DNA of 64,000 bases from Mycolicibacterium duvalii (GCF_010726645.1 NZ_AP022563.1:1736001-1800000); one strand, 5' to 3'; shown: positions 41,011 through 53,564, counted from the stretch's first letter. The notes: generated from the letters alone by a model not told the origin. Numbers and translations are program-made.

Positions 41011-41952
41011 TCAGACGGTCAGCAGGGTGGGCAGCGCCAGCGCCGAGTCGACGGCCAGCGCGCAGAACACCACGGCCAGATAATTGTTGGACTGCAGGAA
41101 CAACCGCAACGGTTTGACCGGCTCGCCGCGGCGCACGCCGGCGTGGAGCTGGTGCGCCATCACCAGGAACCAGGTGCCCGCCAGGATCGCCACCGACGCG
41201 TACAGCCAGCCCGTCGACAACGCCAGCGCCAGCGTCGCGGCCACCGTCAGCCAGGTGTAGACGAGGATCTGCCGGGTCACCTGCACCTCGGTGGCCACCG
41301 CAGGCAGCATCGGCACCCCGGCGGCCTGGTAATCCTCCTTGTACTTCATGGCCAGCGCCCAGGTGTGCGGCGGAGTCCAGAAGAAGATGATCGCGAACAT
41401 CACCAGCGCCGGCCACTGGATCGTCCCGGTCACCGCCGACCAGCCGATCATCACCGGCATGCACCCGGCCGCGCCGCCCCACACCACGTTCTGCGAGGTG
41501 CGGCGCTTCAGCAGCAATGTGTAGACCAGCACATAGAACGCGATCGTGGCGCCCGCGAGATGGGCCGAGAGCAGGTTCGTCGTCGTCCACAGCCAGAAGA
41601 ACGAGGCGACCGACAATGCCAGACCGAAGACCAACGCGTGGCTGCGCGGTACGGTCGCGCGGGCCAGCGCGCGGCGCTCGGTGCGCTTCATCTTCTTGTC
41701 GATGTCGGCGTCGGCGACGCAATTGAGCGTATTGGCGCCGGCCGCCGCCAGCAGACCGCCGACGAGGGTGTTGAAGATCAGCAGCGGATCGACCGTGCCG
41801 CGGTCGGCCAGCAGCATCGCCGGGATCGTGGTGACCAGCAACAGCTCGATGACCCGGGGCTTGGTCAGTCCGATGTACCCCAGCACCCGGTCGCGGAACC
41901 GGATCGGCCCCGTCGCGACATCGCCGACGAGCTGGTCTTCGCGAATCCTCAC
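41011..41952 (-). CDS. ctaB: Protoheme IX farnesyltransferase (heme O synthase) CtaB
   Basis: A 313-residue UbiA-family protein from GTG 41952; the open frame upstream reaches 42078 but lacks family similarity. It has about nine membrane helices. The prenyl-diphosphate site is [18 protein letters not shown]. Other conserved stretches are [18 protein letters not shown] and [19 protein letters not shown]. It adds a farnesyl group to heme B to give heme O for cytochrome oxidase, then CtaA makes heme A. It is divergent from the tkt operon. Confidence 0.95.
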   Translation of the reverse strand: MRIREDQLVGDVATGPIRFRDRVLGYIGLTKPRVIELLLVTTIPAMLLADRGTVDPLLIFNTLVGGLLAAAGANTLNCVADADIDKKMKRTERRALARATVPRSHALVFGLALSVASFFWLWTTTNLLSAHLAGATIAFYVLVYTLLLKRRTSQNVVWGGAAGCMPVMIGWSAVTGTIQWPALVMFAIIFFWTPPHTWALAMKYKEDYQAAGVPMLPAVATEVQVTRQILVYTWLTVAATLALALSTGWLYASVAILAGTWFLVMAHQLHAGVRRGEPVKPLRLFLQSNNYLAVVFCALAVDSALALPTLLTV

Positions 41953-42101
41953 GCCACCACTCCTCAGCACCAAACACGACACCCGACGGGCTTCTACTAC
42001 AGAGGATGGTAGACCGCGGGGGCCGGTGCCCGAAATCGCAGGGTCGGGTTTGTCGCCGCGGGGTGGGGGGATCGGCACTGCGTGGCGAGCACTTCAAACA
42101 C

Positions 42102-42107
42102 TAGGGT
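42102..42107 (+). promoter_or_regulatory. Candidate -10 for the tkt operon
   Basis: TAGGGT in the ctaB-tkt divergent region, 47 bases before the tkt GTG, matches the mycobacterial TANNNT -10 pattern. No clear -35 was found. Confidence 0.3.
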
Positions 42108-42153
42108 GGTTGATGCGGCTCGACACCCCCGCCAAGCCAAGGAGTAGCACCTC

Positions 42154-44244
<2,091 letters not shown>

Positions 44245-44274
44245 TCACTGCAGATTGAGGATTGAGGACCTGAC

Positions 44275-45393
44275 ATGGCTCAGAACGCGAATCTGACGGC
44301 GCTGGCCGCCGCGGGGGTTTCGGTGTGGCTGGACGACCTGTCCCGCGACCGCCTCCAAACCGGCAACCTCCAAGAGCTCATCGACACCAAGTCGGTGGTC
44401 GGGGTGACCACCAATCCCTCGATCTTCCAGGCGGCGCTGTCGAAGGGCCACGCCTACGACGACCAGGTCAATGAGCTGGCCGCGCGCGGCGCCGACGTCG
44501 ACGCGACCGTCCGCACCGTCACCACCGACGACGTCCGCAACGCCTGCGACGTGCTGGCCAAGACCTACGAGGCCTCCGACGGCGTGGACGGCCGGGTCTC
44601 CATCGAGGTCGACCCGCGACTGGCCCACGACACCGACAAGACCATCTTGCAGGCCATCGAGCTGTGGAAGATCGTCGACCGGCCGAACCTGCTGATCAAG
44701 ATCCCTGCCACCGAGGCGGGCCTGCCCGCGATCACCGCGGTCCTGGCCGAGGGCATCTCGGTGAACGTGACGCTGATCTTCTCGGTGGAGCGGCACCGCG
44801 CGGTGATGGACGCGTATCTGGCGGGTTTGGAGAAGGCAAGAGAAGCCGGGCACGATCTGGCGCGGATCCATTCGGTCGCGTCGTTCTTCGTTTCCCGCGT
44901 GGACACCGAGATCGACAACCGCCTCGAGAAGATCGGCAGCCCGGAGGCATTGGCGCTGCGCGGTAAGGCCGGGGTCGCCAACGCCCGCCTCGCCTACGGC
45001 GCCTACGAAGACGTGTTCCTCGGCGGTGAGCGGTTCACCGCGCTCCAGTCCGCCGGCGCGCGGGTCCAGCGGCCACTGTGGGCGTCGACCGGCGTGAAGA
45101 ACCCCGACTACTCCGACACCCTCTATGTGACCGAACTGGTCGCACCCAACACCGTCAACACCATGCCGGAGAAGACGCTCGACGCGGTCGCCGACCACGG
45201 GGTGGTCACCGGAGACACGGTGACCGGCCGGGCCGCCGAGTCCCAGGAGGTCTTCGACCAACTCGCGGCCGTCGGTATCGACCTGACCGACGTGTTCCTG
45301 GTGCTCGAGAACGAGGGCGTCGAGAAGTTCGAGAAGTCCTGGCAGGAGCTGCTGGACGCCACGCAAGGCCAGCTCGACGCGGCCTCGAAGTAG
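44275..45393 (+). CDS. tal: Transaldolase
   Basis: A 372-residue class I aldolase-fold enzyme. The Schiff-base lysine is in [15 protein letters not shown] (about residue 142); [13 protein letters not shown] near 43 and [15 protein letters not shown] are also typical of the actinobacterial type. It transfers a three-carbon unit between sugar phosphates. It starts 30 bases after tkt and ends 4 bases before zwf. Confidence 0.96.
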   Translation: MAQNANLTALAAAGVSVWLDDLSRDRLQTGNLQELIDTKSVVGVTTNPSIFQAALSKGHAYDDQVNELAARGADVDATVRTVTTDDVRNACDVLAKTYEASDGVDGRVSIEVDPRLAHDTDKTILQAIELWKIVDRPNLLIKIPATEAGLPAITAVLAEGISVNVTLIFSVERHRAVMDAYLAGLEKAREAGHDLARIHSVASFFVSRVDTEIDNRLEKIGSPEALALRGKAGVANARLAYGAYEDVFLGGERFTALQSAGARVQRPLWASTGVKNPDYSDTLYVTELVAPNTVNTMPEKTLDAVADHGVVTGDTVTGRAAESQEVFDQLAAVGIDLTDVFLVLENEGVEKFEKSWQELLDATQGQLDAASK

Positions 45394-45397
45394 CCCG

Positions 45398-46927
45398 ATG
45401 GGCCAGCCGCGGCAGAACCCGTTGCGGGACAAGCGCGACAAGCGGATGCCCCGCATCGCGGGGCCGTGCAGTGTGGTGATCTTCGGCGTGACCGGGGATC
45501 TGGCCCGCAAGAAGCTGATGCCGGCGATCTACGACCTGGCCAACCGCGGCCTGCTGCCGCCCTCGTTCGCGCTGGTCGGATTCGCCCGCCGGGATTGGGC
45601 GGACGAAGACTTCGGCGAGGTGGTCTACGAGGCGGTCAAGAAGCACGCCCGCACGCCTTTCCGGCAGGAGGTCTGGGACCGGCTGGCTGAAGGGTTCCGC
45701 TTCGTGCAGGGCACCTTCGACGACGACGGGGCGTTCGAGCGACTCAGCGAGACACTCGAGAAGCTCGACGCCGAGCGCGGCACCGGCGGCAATCACGCGT
45801 TCTACCTGTCGATTCCGCCCAAAGCGTTCCCGGTGGTGTGTGAGCAGCTGCAGAAGTCGGGGCTGGCCCGCCAGGTCGACAGCCGATGGAGCCGGGTGGT
45901 CATCGAAAAGCCGTTCGGCCACGACCTCGACAGCGCGCGCGAGCTCAACGCGGTGGTCAACAGCGTGTTCCCCGAGGAGTCGGTGTTCCGCATCGATCAC
46001 TACCTCGGCAAGGAGACGGTGCAGAACATCCTGGCGCTGCGGTTCGCCAACGAACTCTACGAGCCGATCTGGAACTCGCACTACGTCGACCATGTGCAGA
46101 TCACCATGGCCGAGGACATCGGATTGGGCGGGCGCGCAGGATATTACGACGGGATCGGCGCCGCCCGCGACGTGATCCAGAATCACCTGCTTCAGTTGCT
46201 GGCGCTGACGGCGATGGAGGAACCGGTCAGCTTCAATCCCCATGAACTGCAGGCCGAGAAGATCAAGGTGCTGGCGGCCACCCGCCCGATGCAACCGTTG
46301 GACCAGACCACCGCGCGCGGTCAGTACGCGGCCGGCTGGCAGGGCAGTGAGCACGTCCCGGGCCTGCTCGGCGAAGACGGTTTCTCGCCGGATTCGACCA
46401 CCGAGACGTTCGCCGCGATCACGCTGGAGGTCGACACCCGCCGCTGGGCCGGGGTGCCGTTCTTTCTGCGCACCGGTAAACGCTTGGGGCGCAGGGTGAC
46501 CGAGGTCGCGCTGGTGTTCAAGCGGGCCCCGCACCTACCTTTCGATGAGACCATGACCGAGGAGCTCGGCAAGAACGCACTGGTGTTGCGCATCCAGCCC
46601 GACGAAGGCATCACCACCCGCTTCGGCTCCAAGGTGCCGGGCAGCGCGATGGAGGTCCGCGACGTCAACATGGACTTCTCCTACGGTTCGGCGTTCGCCG
46701 AGGACTCGCCGGAGGCCTACGAGCGGCTGATTCTCGACGTCCTGCTCGGCGAACCGTCGCTGTTTCCGCTGAACGCCGAGGTCGAGCTGTCCTGGGAGAT
46801 CCTGGACCCGGTACTGGACAACTGGGCCTCGCACGGGCGCCCCGAGCCCTACCCGGCCGGCACCTGGGGACCGCCGTCGGCTCAGGAGATGGTGCACCGG
46901 CTGGGCCGGGAATGGAGGCGGCCGTAG
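45398..46927 (+). CDS. zwf: Glucose-6-phosphate dehydrogenase
   Basis: A 509-residue enzyme that oxidises glucose 6-phosphate to 6-phosphogluconolactone. The coenzyme fold has FGVTGDLARKKLMP (about 28-41). The catalytic signature is RIDHYLGKETVQN (about 197-209), with the substrate His. It lies between tal and opcA, with gaps of 4 and 2 bases. M. tuberculosis calls the gene at this position zwf2. Coenzyme preference cannot be decided by eye. Confidence 0.96.
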   Translation: MGQPRQNPLRDKRDKRMPRIAGPCSVVIFGVTGDLARKKLMPAIYDLANRGLLPPSFALVGFARRDWADEDFGEVVYEAVKKHARTPFRQEVWDRLAEGFRFVQGTFDDDGAFERLSETLEKLDAERGTGGNHAFYLSIPPKAFPVVCEQLQKSGLARQVDSRWSRVVIEKPFGHDLDSARELNAVVNSVFPEESVFRIDHYLGKETVQNILALRFANELYEPIWNSHYVDHVQITMAEDIGLGGRAGYYDGIGAARDVIQNHLLQLLALTAMEEPVSFNPHELQAEKIKVLAATRPMQPLDQTTARGQYAAGWQGSEHVPGLLGEDGFSPDSTTETFAAITLEVDTRRWAGVPFFLRTGKRLGRRVTEVALVFKRAPHLPFDETMTEELGKNALVLRIQPDEGITTRFGSKVPGSAMEVRDVNMDFSYGSAFAEDSPEAYERLILDVLLGEPSLFPLNAEVELSWEILDPVLDNWASHGRPEPYPAGTWGPPSAQEMVHRLGREWRRP

Positions 46928-46929
46928 CG

Positions 46930-47841
46930 ATGATCGTCGATCTTTCCGACACCACCACCAACGAGATCAACAAGAAGATCACCGGCTTGCGCGAGGAGGG
47001 CGGCGCTCTCACGCTCGGGCGGGTGTTGACGCTGGTGGTCGTCGTCAACGCCGACGACACCCTGGAGGACGCCGTCGATGCGGCCACCTTCGCCAGCCGC
47101 GAACACCCGTGCCGGGTGATCGTGACGGTCCCGGGAGACCGGGCCGGCGCCGGTGCCCGTCTGGATGCGCAACTGCGCGTGGGCCGCGACGCCGGCGCCG
47201 GCGAGGTTGTGATCCTGCGCCTGCACGGTGAGCTGGCCGACCACGCCGACAGCGTGGTGCTGCCGTTCCTGCTTCCCGACACCCCGGTCGTGGCGTGGTG
47301 GCCGACGACGGCTCCCGACGTGGCGGCCAGGGACGCGATCGGCAAGTTGGCCATCCGCCGTATCACCGACGCCACCCGCACCGCGCAACCGCTGGCCGCG
47401 ATCAAGAGCCGGCTGCACGGGTACTCCCCCGGCGACACCGACATCTCGTGGAGCCGCATCACCTACTGGCGGGCGCTGCTGGCCTCGGCCATGGACGAGC
47501 CGCCGCACGAACCGATCGAGTCGGCCGTCGTCTCCGGTCTGGCGTCCGAGCCCGCGCTCGACATCCTGGCCGGCTGGCTGGCCAGCCGCATCGACGGCAC
47601 GGTCACCCGCACGGTCGGCACGTTGAAGGTCGAATTGCACCGCGCCAGCGAGACGGTCACGCTGAGCCGCCCGCAGGACGGGGTGACGGCCACACTGAGC
47701 CGTACCTCCCGGCCCGTGGCGCTGCTCCCGCTGGCCCGACGAGATGTCCGCGAATGCCTGGCCGAGGAGCTGCGCCGCCTCGACGCCGACGAGATCTACC
47801 ACGAGGCGCTGGCCGGCATCGACAAGGTGACATACCGATGA
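46930..47841 (+). CDS. opcA: OpcA, glucose-6-phosphate dehydrogenase assembly protein
   Basis: A 303-residue protein from ATG 46930 ([17 protein letters not shown]), the family-typical N-terminus; ATG 46912 would overlap zwf. OpcA promotes assembly or redox control of glucose-6-phosphate dehydrogenase, the product of the gene just upstream. Conserved features include the central [20 protein letters not shown] and [14 protein letters not shown]. The stop overlaps the pgl start as ATGA. Confidence 0.93.
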   Translation: MIVDLSDTTTNEINKKITGLREEGGALTLGRVLTLVVVVNADDTLEDAVDAATFASREHPCRVIVTVPGDRAGAGARLDAQLRVGRDAGAGEVVILRLHGELADHADSVVLPFLLPDTPVVAWWPTTAPDVAARDAIGKLAIRRITDATRTAQPLAAIKSRLHGYSPGDTDISWSRITYWRALLASAMDEPPHEPIESAVVSGLASEPALDILAGWLASRIDGTVTRTVGTLKVELHRASETVTLSRPQDGVTATLSRTSRPVALLPLARRDVRECLAEELRRLDADEIYHEALAGIDKVTYR

Positions 47842-48572
47842 TCCTCGAGAAGTACTCCGACACAACGGCGTTGGTGGCTGCCGCCGGTGACCGCCTGGTG
47901 GGCGCCGTCCTGGCGGCGATCGACGTCCGCGGTGCGGCGCACATCGTGCTGACCGGTGGCGGGACCGGCATCGGGCTCTTGCAGCGGGTCGGCGAACGCG
48001 CCGGTGAGATCGACTGGTCGAAAGTGCACGTCTACTGGGGCGACGAACGCTTCCTACCGTACGACCACGAGGAACGTAACGAGAAGCAGGCCCGCGAGGC
48101 GCTGCTCAACCATGTCGATATCCCGCCCGCGAACGTGCATGCGATGGCGGCCAGTGACGGCGAGTTCGGCGATGCGTTGGACGCCGCAGCCCAGGCGTAC
48201 GCGCACGCGCTGGCCGAAGCCGGCGGCGCCGATCCGACGCCCGCCTTCGACGTGCACCTGCTGGGCATGGGCGGTGAAGGCCACATCAACTCACTGTTCC
48301 CCGACACCGCGGCGGTACGGGAGACGACCCGCACAGTCGTCGGCGTCGTCGACTCCCCCAAGCCGCCGCCCCGCCGAATCACGTTGACACTGCCTGCGAT
48401 TCAGCGGTCCCGCGAGGTCTGGCTGGTGGTGTCCGGCGAGGCCAAGGCCGATGCGGTGGCCGCCGCGATCAGCGGTGCGGACCCGGTGAGCCTGCCGGCG
48501 GCCGGCGCTGTCGGCACCGACGAAACCGTGTGGTTGCTCGACGAGGCGGCCGCAGGCAAGCTCGGCGCCTGA
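47838..48572 (+). CDS. pgl: 6-Phosphogluconolactonase
   Basis: A 244-residue protein that hydrolyses 6-phosphogluconolactone, the second step of the oxidative pentose-phosphate branch. Conserved stretches are [11 protein letters not shown] near 40, [17 protein letters not shown], and [17 protein letters not shown]. It is named devB in some mycobacterial annotations, but the NagB-fold lactonase signature is clear. Last gene of the tkt operon, joined to opcA by an ATGA overlap. Confidence 0.95.
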   Translation: MILEKYSDTTALVAAAGDRLVGAVLAAIDVRGAAHIVLTGGGTGIGLLQRVGERAGEIDWSKVHVYWGDERFLPYDHEERNEKQAREALLNHVDIPPANVHAMAASDGEFGDALDAAAQAYAHALAEAGGADPTPAFDVHLLGMGGEGHINSLFPDTAAVRETTRTVVGVVDSPKPPPRRITLTLPAIQRSREVWLVVSGEAKADAVAAAISGADPVSLPAAGAVGTDETVWLLDEAAAGKLGA

Positions 48573-48753
48573 CCCGCACGGCGCCGAATCGACGCCAGCG
48601 AAAATTCTCCACTGCCCGTGCAGGCTGCGGGCTCGAGCGTATCGAGGGCCACAACCTGGGCCGATTCGCCCCCGGATGACGCGCGGTCGTGCGACGATGC
48701 CGAAATCGAATCCACCGCAGCAAATGCTGCTGCGACGGCGGGAGGGTGTGGAC

Positions 48754-49284
48754 ATGGACCGCTGGACGACGGCGGGCGTGCGCGCCATGGTGCTGCGGAT
48801 GGGCGGGGCGGCCGTGCTGGCGGGCAGCGCCGCCCTGGGCGGCACCGTTGCTGCGCTCGCCGCGCCGGTCGACGTCGCCCTGCCGCTGCAGAATCCCGAT
48901 TCCGGCGTTCCGACCAACCCGAACGATCCGCGGTGCGTGGCCATGCCGACGGTCGCCCAGTGCCAGGGCGGCCCCTATGCGCCGCCGCCCACCCCTGCGG
49001 TCCCGGCACCTCCGACCGGCCCGCTGGATCCCAACTGCATGATGAATCCCGCCGATGCGGCCTGCGTCGGGAGTCCGTACCTGCCGCCGACACCCCCACC
49101 GGCTCCGCCGGCGCCCGTTGCGGCGCCTCCGGTGGCCCCGCCGCCGGTGATCGCCCCGCCGCCGGTGATCGCCCCGCCGCCGGTGATGGCGCCCCCGGCC
49201 ATGGCTCCGCCTCCGATGGCGCCCCCATCGATCCCGTCGCCCTCGATGGGCGGGGCGTCGACCGGGATGCCCGGCTCGATCTGA
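48754..49284 (+). CDS. Secreted proline-rich protein
   Basis: A 176-residue protein from ATG 48754, with GGGAGG at the right distance. It has an N-terminal signal-like segment (about 15-37, MVLRMGGAAVLAGSAALGGT...) ending near LAAPVD. The mature part contains four Cys, then a Pro/Ala/Val-rich tail built from a 6-residue repeat (PPPVIA), encoded by three tandem 18-base units at 49135-49188. It resembles other low-complexity exported mycobacterial proteins, with no known function. It is 181 bases after pgl; that gap shows no gene. Confidence 0.78.
   Translation: MDRWTTAGVRAMVLRMGGAAVLAGSAALGGTVAALAAPVDVALPLQNPDSGVPTNPNDPRCVAMPTVAQCQGGPYAPPPTPAVPAPPTGPLDPNCMMNPADAACVGSPYLPPTPPPAPPAPVAAPPVAPPPVIAPPPVIAPPPVMAPPAMAPPPMAPPSIPSPSMGGASTGMPGSI
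49135..49188 (+). repeat. Tandem 18-bp repeat, three copies, inside the proline-rich gene
   Basis: Three 18-base units (49135-49152, 49153-49170, 49171-49188), identical except for the last base of the third. They encode the PPPVIA-type repeat and are prone to slippage between strains. Confidence 0.85.
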
Positions 49285-49310
49285 CTACTGCCATCCGCCG
49301 CGCGGTCGAC

Positions 49311-49709
49311 CTACCCGGCGCGGGACCGGGTCACACCCGACGCGCGCATCAGGACCGCCAGTATGACGGCTACGAGATACAGCGCCGCGACATCACCCCA
49401 CAGATGTCCGATATGGTGACCGCCGCCGCTGAACGACTGCACCGTCATGATGGCGCCGTGCACGACGCTCGACACCACGGCGAACCAGATGAGGCTCGCG
49501 TTCGACTCCGGCCGTCGCGCGGCGACGCAGAGGAAAATCCCTAGCACGCCGTAGACACCGACGATCATCATGAAGTAGTCGGATTGATACGGGGCGCCCT
49601 GGTGCCATGACCACCCCGATGGCCACACCACGGCCAACGGGTAAACCAGCAGCATCACCACGCCGAAGAGCAGGAGTGCACCCTGAAGAAGTCGGTAACT
49701 GGCCGGCAT
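49311..49709 (-). CDS. Small four-helix membrane protein (DUF6632-like)
   Basis: A 132-residue protein from ATG 49709, with GGGAGG upstream; the longer frame to 49937 overlaps the divergent oxidoreductase and is rejected. Four hydrophobic helices are spread over the whole length. Conserved-looking motifs YPLAVVWPSGWSWHQG, MMIVGVYGVLGIFL and SSVVHGAIMTVQSF match a family I recall as DUF6632; this assignment is from memory. The function is unknown. It is convergent with the proline-rich gene and divergent from the FAD oxidoreductase. Confidence 0.8.
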   Translation of the reverse strand: MPASYRLLQGALLLFGVVMLLVYPLAVVWPSGWSWHQGAPYQSDYFMMIVGVYGVLGIFLCVAARRPESNASLIWFAVVSSVVHGAIMTVQSFSGGGHHIGHLWGDVAALYLVAVILAVLMRASGVTRSRAG

Positions 49710-49899
49710 CACTGCCTCCCGAAAGATCCTGGCGTCAGCGTAGCCCCATCCGGCGCGCGGGCACAGAGGTCCGCGACCGGCTGACCTGAACGTTGGGATT
49801 CGGCCACGTCGAGGACCAAATACCCTGTCACCGTCCCGGCCCGCGGCAACACACTGCGTCCATCGAGCGAAAGTGACTCCACGGCGAGGGGGCCTGGCC

Positions 49900-51471
49900 A
49901 TGGCCACAACCAGAAGTGATGCCGAAGCGATCGTCATCGGGGCCGGGACCGGCGGACTGACCGCCGCCGCCTACCTCGCGGCCCTGGGTCGTCGCGTGCT
50001 CGTTGTCGACCGCCAGCCGATGCCGGGCGGCAACACCGCCTCGTTCACCCACGATGGGTACGAGTTCGACATCGGACTGCACTACCTCGGCGGCTGGGCC
50101 GGTTCCCACCCGGGCCTGCGCGCCGTCCTGGAGCCCCTCGGCATCGATCTGCGCTACCGCGAGCTGGACCCCGATGGATTCGACGAACTGGTCTTCGACG
50201 GGATGACGTTCCGAGTGCCGCGCGGCATCGAGGAATTCCGCGCGCGTCTGCACGAGCAGTTTCCCGATGAACGCGACCGCATCGACCGGCACCTTCGCCG
50301 GATCGCGACGATCACCGACGAGTTGGAGGCGGCCGCACCGGTCCGATTCGAACCACGGTCGCTCCTGTCCACCGTCTGGCGCACCCGGGTCGCGGCGGCG
50401 ACCGCGCCGGTGACGTTGGGCCGGTGGTTCGACCATCTCGGGTGCTCCCCGCGCCTGCGCACGGTCCTGAACTGGTGCCACGGGATTGCCGGGGTCGCCC
50501 CCTCGGAGATTTCGCTCGGGATGCACGCGGTGGGCGTCATGCACTACCTGGCGGGCGCGTGGTATCCCGAAGGTGGCGGCCGATCCGTCGTCAATGCGCT
50601 GCTGCGCGTCATCCTCGACCACGGTGGCGAAGTCCTCCTCGACAGCGAAGCCGAACTGATCCATGTAGACGATCACGGTGTCTGCGGTGTTCGGGTCACC
50701 GATTCGGTCGGCACGTCCCACGAACTGCGGACGCGGGCGGTCATCTCGGCCGCCGACATCAAGCACACCTACGGCCGACTTCTCGCCGAGGTCGACATCC
50801 CGGCACGCGTGCAGCGTCGGGTTCGCAACTACCGCATGGCAGCGCCGCTGTTCGTCGACTATCTGATCCTCGACCGGGATCTCCGCGCCGAAGGGGTGTC
50901 CAACCACAACTGGCTCGTGTGCACCGACGACGACGTCGACGGACTCTACAAGGCCTGTGCGCGCGGCGAATCGCGGATCGGTAGCGCATTCATCACCGCG
51001 GCGAGCGTGAAGGATCCGGACAACCCGCGGCTGTGCCGTGCCGGGCAGACCAATCTGCAGGTGATGAGCATCGCCCCGGCGGGCCGAGGATTCTGGGGCG
51101 ACAACGACGCATACGCGCGCCGCAAGAGCGAGTTCCGCGACGCGCTGCTCGCTGTGGCGGAGCGCGCCATCCCTGGGTTGCGCGATGCGATCGTGTACGA
51201 GGAATCGGCCAGTCCGGTGACGTGGGAGCGTTATCTGCGCAACAGCGGCGGCACGTCTTACGGCATCGCGGCCACACCGGATCAATGGATGCTGCGCCGG
51301 CCCGGCGCCAAGACCGACATCCCGGGGCTGTTCCTGGCCGGGGCGAGCACTCGCACCGGCCACGGCATCACCGGTGTCGCCATCGGTGGTATGGAGGCCG
51401 CGGCACTGGCGGCCGGGGCTCCGCGGTGGCCGCTGCACCGGTCGGCACGCACGGTCAGTACCGGGGCGTGA
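49900..51471 (+). CDS. FAD-dependent oxidoreductase, phytoene desaturase / retinol saturase-like
   Basis: A 523-residue protein from ATG 49900; an ATG at 49873 would add nine residues. The FAD-binding fold is at the N-terminus (VIGAGTGGLTAAAYLAALG, then GGNTASF). The C-terminus has PGLFLAGASTRTGHGITGVA, as in carotenoid desaturases and all-trans-retinol 13,14-reductases. The substrate is probably a hydrophobic polyene or lipid; I cannot name it. No carotenoid genes are adjacent. Confidence 0.87.
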   Translation: MATTRSDAEAIVIGAGTGGLTAAAYLAALGRRVLVVDRQPMPGGNTASFTHDGYEFDIGLHYLGGWAGSHPGLRAVLEPLGIDLRYRELDPDGFDELVFDGMTFRVPRGIEEFRARLHEQFPDERDRIDRHLRRIATITDELEAAAPVRFEPRSLLSTVWRTRVAAATAPVTLGRWFDHLGCSPRLRTVLNWCHGIAGVAPSEISLGMHAVGVMHYLAGAWYPEGGGRSVVNALLRVILDHGGEVLLDSEAELIHVDDHGVCGVRVTDSVGTSHELRTRAVISAADIKHTYGRLLAEVDIPARVQRRVRNYRMAAPLFVDYLILDRDLRAEGVSNHNWLVCTDDDVDGLYKACARGESRIGSAFITAASVKDPDNPRLCRAGQTNLQVMSIAPAGRGFWGDNDAYARRKSEFRDALLAVAERAIPGLRDAIVYEESASPVTWERYLRNSGGTSYGIAATPDQWMLRRPGAKTDIPGLFLAGASTRTGHGITGVAIGGMEAAALAAGAPRWPLHRSARTVSTGA

Positions 51472-51490
51472 CGTCGAACGCTCCGCCCGG

Positions 51491-52111
51491 CTAGCCGACC
51501 ACGATCACGTGCAACGTGCGCGGGCCGTGCACCCCTTCGACCCGGTTGAGCTCGATGTCGCTGGTCGCGCTCGGACCGCTGATCCAGGTCAGGGGTCTGG
51601 TGTGGACACCGAGCTCGATCAGCCGGGCCACCGCGGCGGGCACGTCGTCGACGATCTGGTCGCTGCGGACCACACACAGATGCACGTCGGGCACCAGGCT
51701 GAGCGCGCGGCGGCCCTGGCCCGCACCGTGGTCGAGCACGATGGTGCCGGTGTTGGCGATGGCGACGGTTGCGGTGGTGACGACGGCATCGACCGCGTCG
51801 AGTTCGGGCGCGCTGCGCGCGGAGTCGGTGGTCCACCGGGCGGCGTTCGGCCACTCCTGCTGCACCGCCGGGTCGGCGATCACCTGGCCGAAACCGCGCA
51901 GTGCTGCGGCCAGTGCGGCGCCGGCCGTTCCTTCGTCGGCCCGCTCGACCCGGGCACGGTAGCCGGCGACGCGCTCGATGAAGCGCTCCACCGGATCGAG
52001 ACCGTCGGTGCCGACCGCCGCCCCGTACGTCCACGGCACCTCGGGCGCCGCGGGGCGATCGGCGAGCGCATCGCGGATCCGTCCGAGGATCTGCGCACGG
52101 GCCTCACTCAT
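51491..52111 (-). CDS. lutC: LutC, lactate utilisation protein (LUD domain)
   Basis: A 206-residue protein from ATG 52111, overlapping the lutB stop by 8 bases. The LUD fold shows in AVVTTATVAIANTGTIVLDH and TWISGPSATSDIELNRVEGVHGPRTLHV, the C-terminal signature of YkgG/LutC. With LutA and LutB it oxidises L-lactate to pyruvate. It is the last gene of lutA-lutB-lutC. Confidence 0.93.
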   Translation of the reverse strand: MSEARAQILGRIRDALADRPAAPEVPWTYGAAVGTDGLDPVERFIERVAGYRARVERADEGTAGAALAAALRGFGQVIADPAVQQEWPNAARWTTDSARSAPELDAVDAVVTTATVAIANTGTIVLDHGAGQGRRALSLVPDVHLCVVRSDQIVDDVPAAVARLIELGVHTRPLTWISGPSATSDIELNRVEGVHGPRTLHVIVVG

Positions 52112-53564
52112 GGCCGCCGCCGGTGCGGTGCCACCACGCCCGGAACGACTCCGCCGGCGGCACCGGCGCATCGCGCGCCTCCGACCAGGCAGCGGCCGGT
52201 CCCGGCAACGACCGCAACGTCTGTTTGCCGCCCATGATCCTGCTGCGCAACGCTTTTCCGCCCAGCGCCGCGGCGCGCTCGGCCGCCTCCCACCGCCGCT
52301 GGTCGGCCAGCAGCCAGCTGGCCGCCCGCATCGCCAGGCTCTCGATCGACGGCGCCCCGCCCCGGGCGTCGTCGACGACGCGCGTACGCAGGTGCACCAG
52401 CATCGACGGGATGTCGATGCGTACCGGGCACACATCGAAACAGGCGCCGCACAGACTCGATGCGTACGGCAGGGACCGATCGAGTTCGCTGCCGATACCC
52501 CGCAGTTGGGGGGTCAGCACCGCGCCGATCGGACCCGGGTACACCGACCCGTAGGCGTGGCCGCCGACGCGTTCGTAGACCGGGCAGACGTTCAGGCAGG
52601 CCGAGCAGCGGATGCAGCGCAGTGCCGCACGTCCGGCGGGGTCACCGAGGACGTCGGTACGTCCGTTGTCCAGCAGCACGATGTGCACGTTGCGGGGACC
52701 GTCATGGTCGGTGACTCCGGTCCAGATCGAGGTGTAGGGGTTCTCGCGTTCTCCTGTACTGCTGCGCGGCAGCACCTGCAGCATCACCTCGAGGTCGGGC
52801 CAGGAGGGCAGCACCTTCTCGATGCCGACCACCGAGATCAACGTCTCGGGCAGGGTCAGGCACATCCGGCCGTTGCCCTCGGATTCGACGACCACCAGGC
52901 TGCCGGTATCGGCGATCGCGAAGTTGGCGCCCGACACCGCGACCCGCGCCCGCAGGAACTTCTCCCGCAGGTGCAGCCGCGCGGCCTCGGCCAGTCTTCG
53001 CGGGTCGTCGGTCAGGTCGCCGGGTGCGGGCCGGCCGACGCGACCCATCTCGCGCAGGAAGATCTCGCGAACCTCGGCGCGGTTGCGGTGGATGGCCGGG
53101 ACCAGGATGTGGCTGGGCCAGTCATCGCCGAGCTGCACGATCAGCTCGGCGAGGTCGGTTTCCCATGCGTCGATACCCGCCGCTGCCAGCGCCTCGTTGA
53201 GCCCGATCTCCTGAGTGGCCATCGACTTGACCTTGACGACCTCTGCGGCGCGCTGCGCCCGTACCAGGTCGACGATGATCCGGTTGGCTTCGGCGGCGTC
53301 GCGGGCCCAGTGCACGGTCGCTCCCGCGGCGGTGGCGTTGCGCTCGAACGCTTCCAGGTGCTCGTCGAGCCGGTGCAATGCCGCGTCCTTGATGGCCGCG
53401 GCGGCCAGGCGCAATTGCTCCCAGTTCGCCAGCTCGTCGACGACGGCGGCCCGTTTGGCCCGGATGGTGCCGGTGGCATGGGCGAGGTTGCGTCGCAGCA
53501 CCGAGTCGTCCAGCGCCGTTGCGGCTGCGCGCGGAAACGACGGAAACCCGAGGAAGTCCGTCAT
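52104..53564 (-). CDS. lutB: LutB, iron-sulfur lactate utilisation protein
   Basis: A 486-residue protein from ATG 53564, overlapping the lutA stop as ATGA. An N-terminal LUD domain (about 60-290, with ANFAIADTGSLVVVESEGNG) precedes two ferredoxin-like clusters: CIRCSACLNVCP and CGACFDVCPVRIDIP. These bind two [4Fe-4S] centres that pass electrons from lactate oxidation. Longer upstream frames lie inside lutA and are rejected. Confidence 0.94.
   Translation of the reverse strand: MTDFLGFPSFPRAAATALDDSVLRRNLAHATGTIRAKRAAVVDELANWEQLRLAAAAIKDAALHRLDEHLEAFERNATAAGATVHWARDAAEANRIIVDLVRAQRAAEVVKVKSMATQEIGLNEALAAAGIDAWETDLAELIVQLGDDWPSHILVPAIHRNRAEVREIFLREMGRVGRPAPGDLTDDPRRLAEAARLHLREKFLRARVAVSGANFAIADTGSLVVVESEGNGRMCLTLPETLISVVGIEKVLPSWPDLEVMLQVLPRSSTGERENPYTSIWTGVTDHDGPRNVHIVLLDNGRTDVLGDPAGRAALRCIRCSACLNVCPVYERVGGHAYGSVYPGPIGAVLTPQLRGIGSELDRSLPYASSLCGACFDVCPVRIDIPSMLVHLRTRVVDDARGGAPSIESLAMRAASWLLADQRRWEAAERAAALGGKALRSRIMGGKQTLRSLPGPAAAWSEARDAPVPPAESFRAWWHRTGGGHE

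Noticed and set aside
49710..49937. N-terminal extension of the small membrane protein
   Set aside because: It overlaps the start of the divergent oxidoreductase and lacks a ribosome site; GGGAGG points to ATG 49709.
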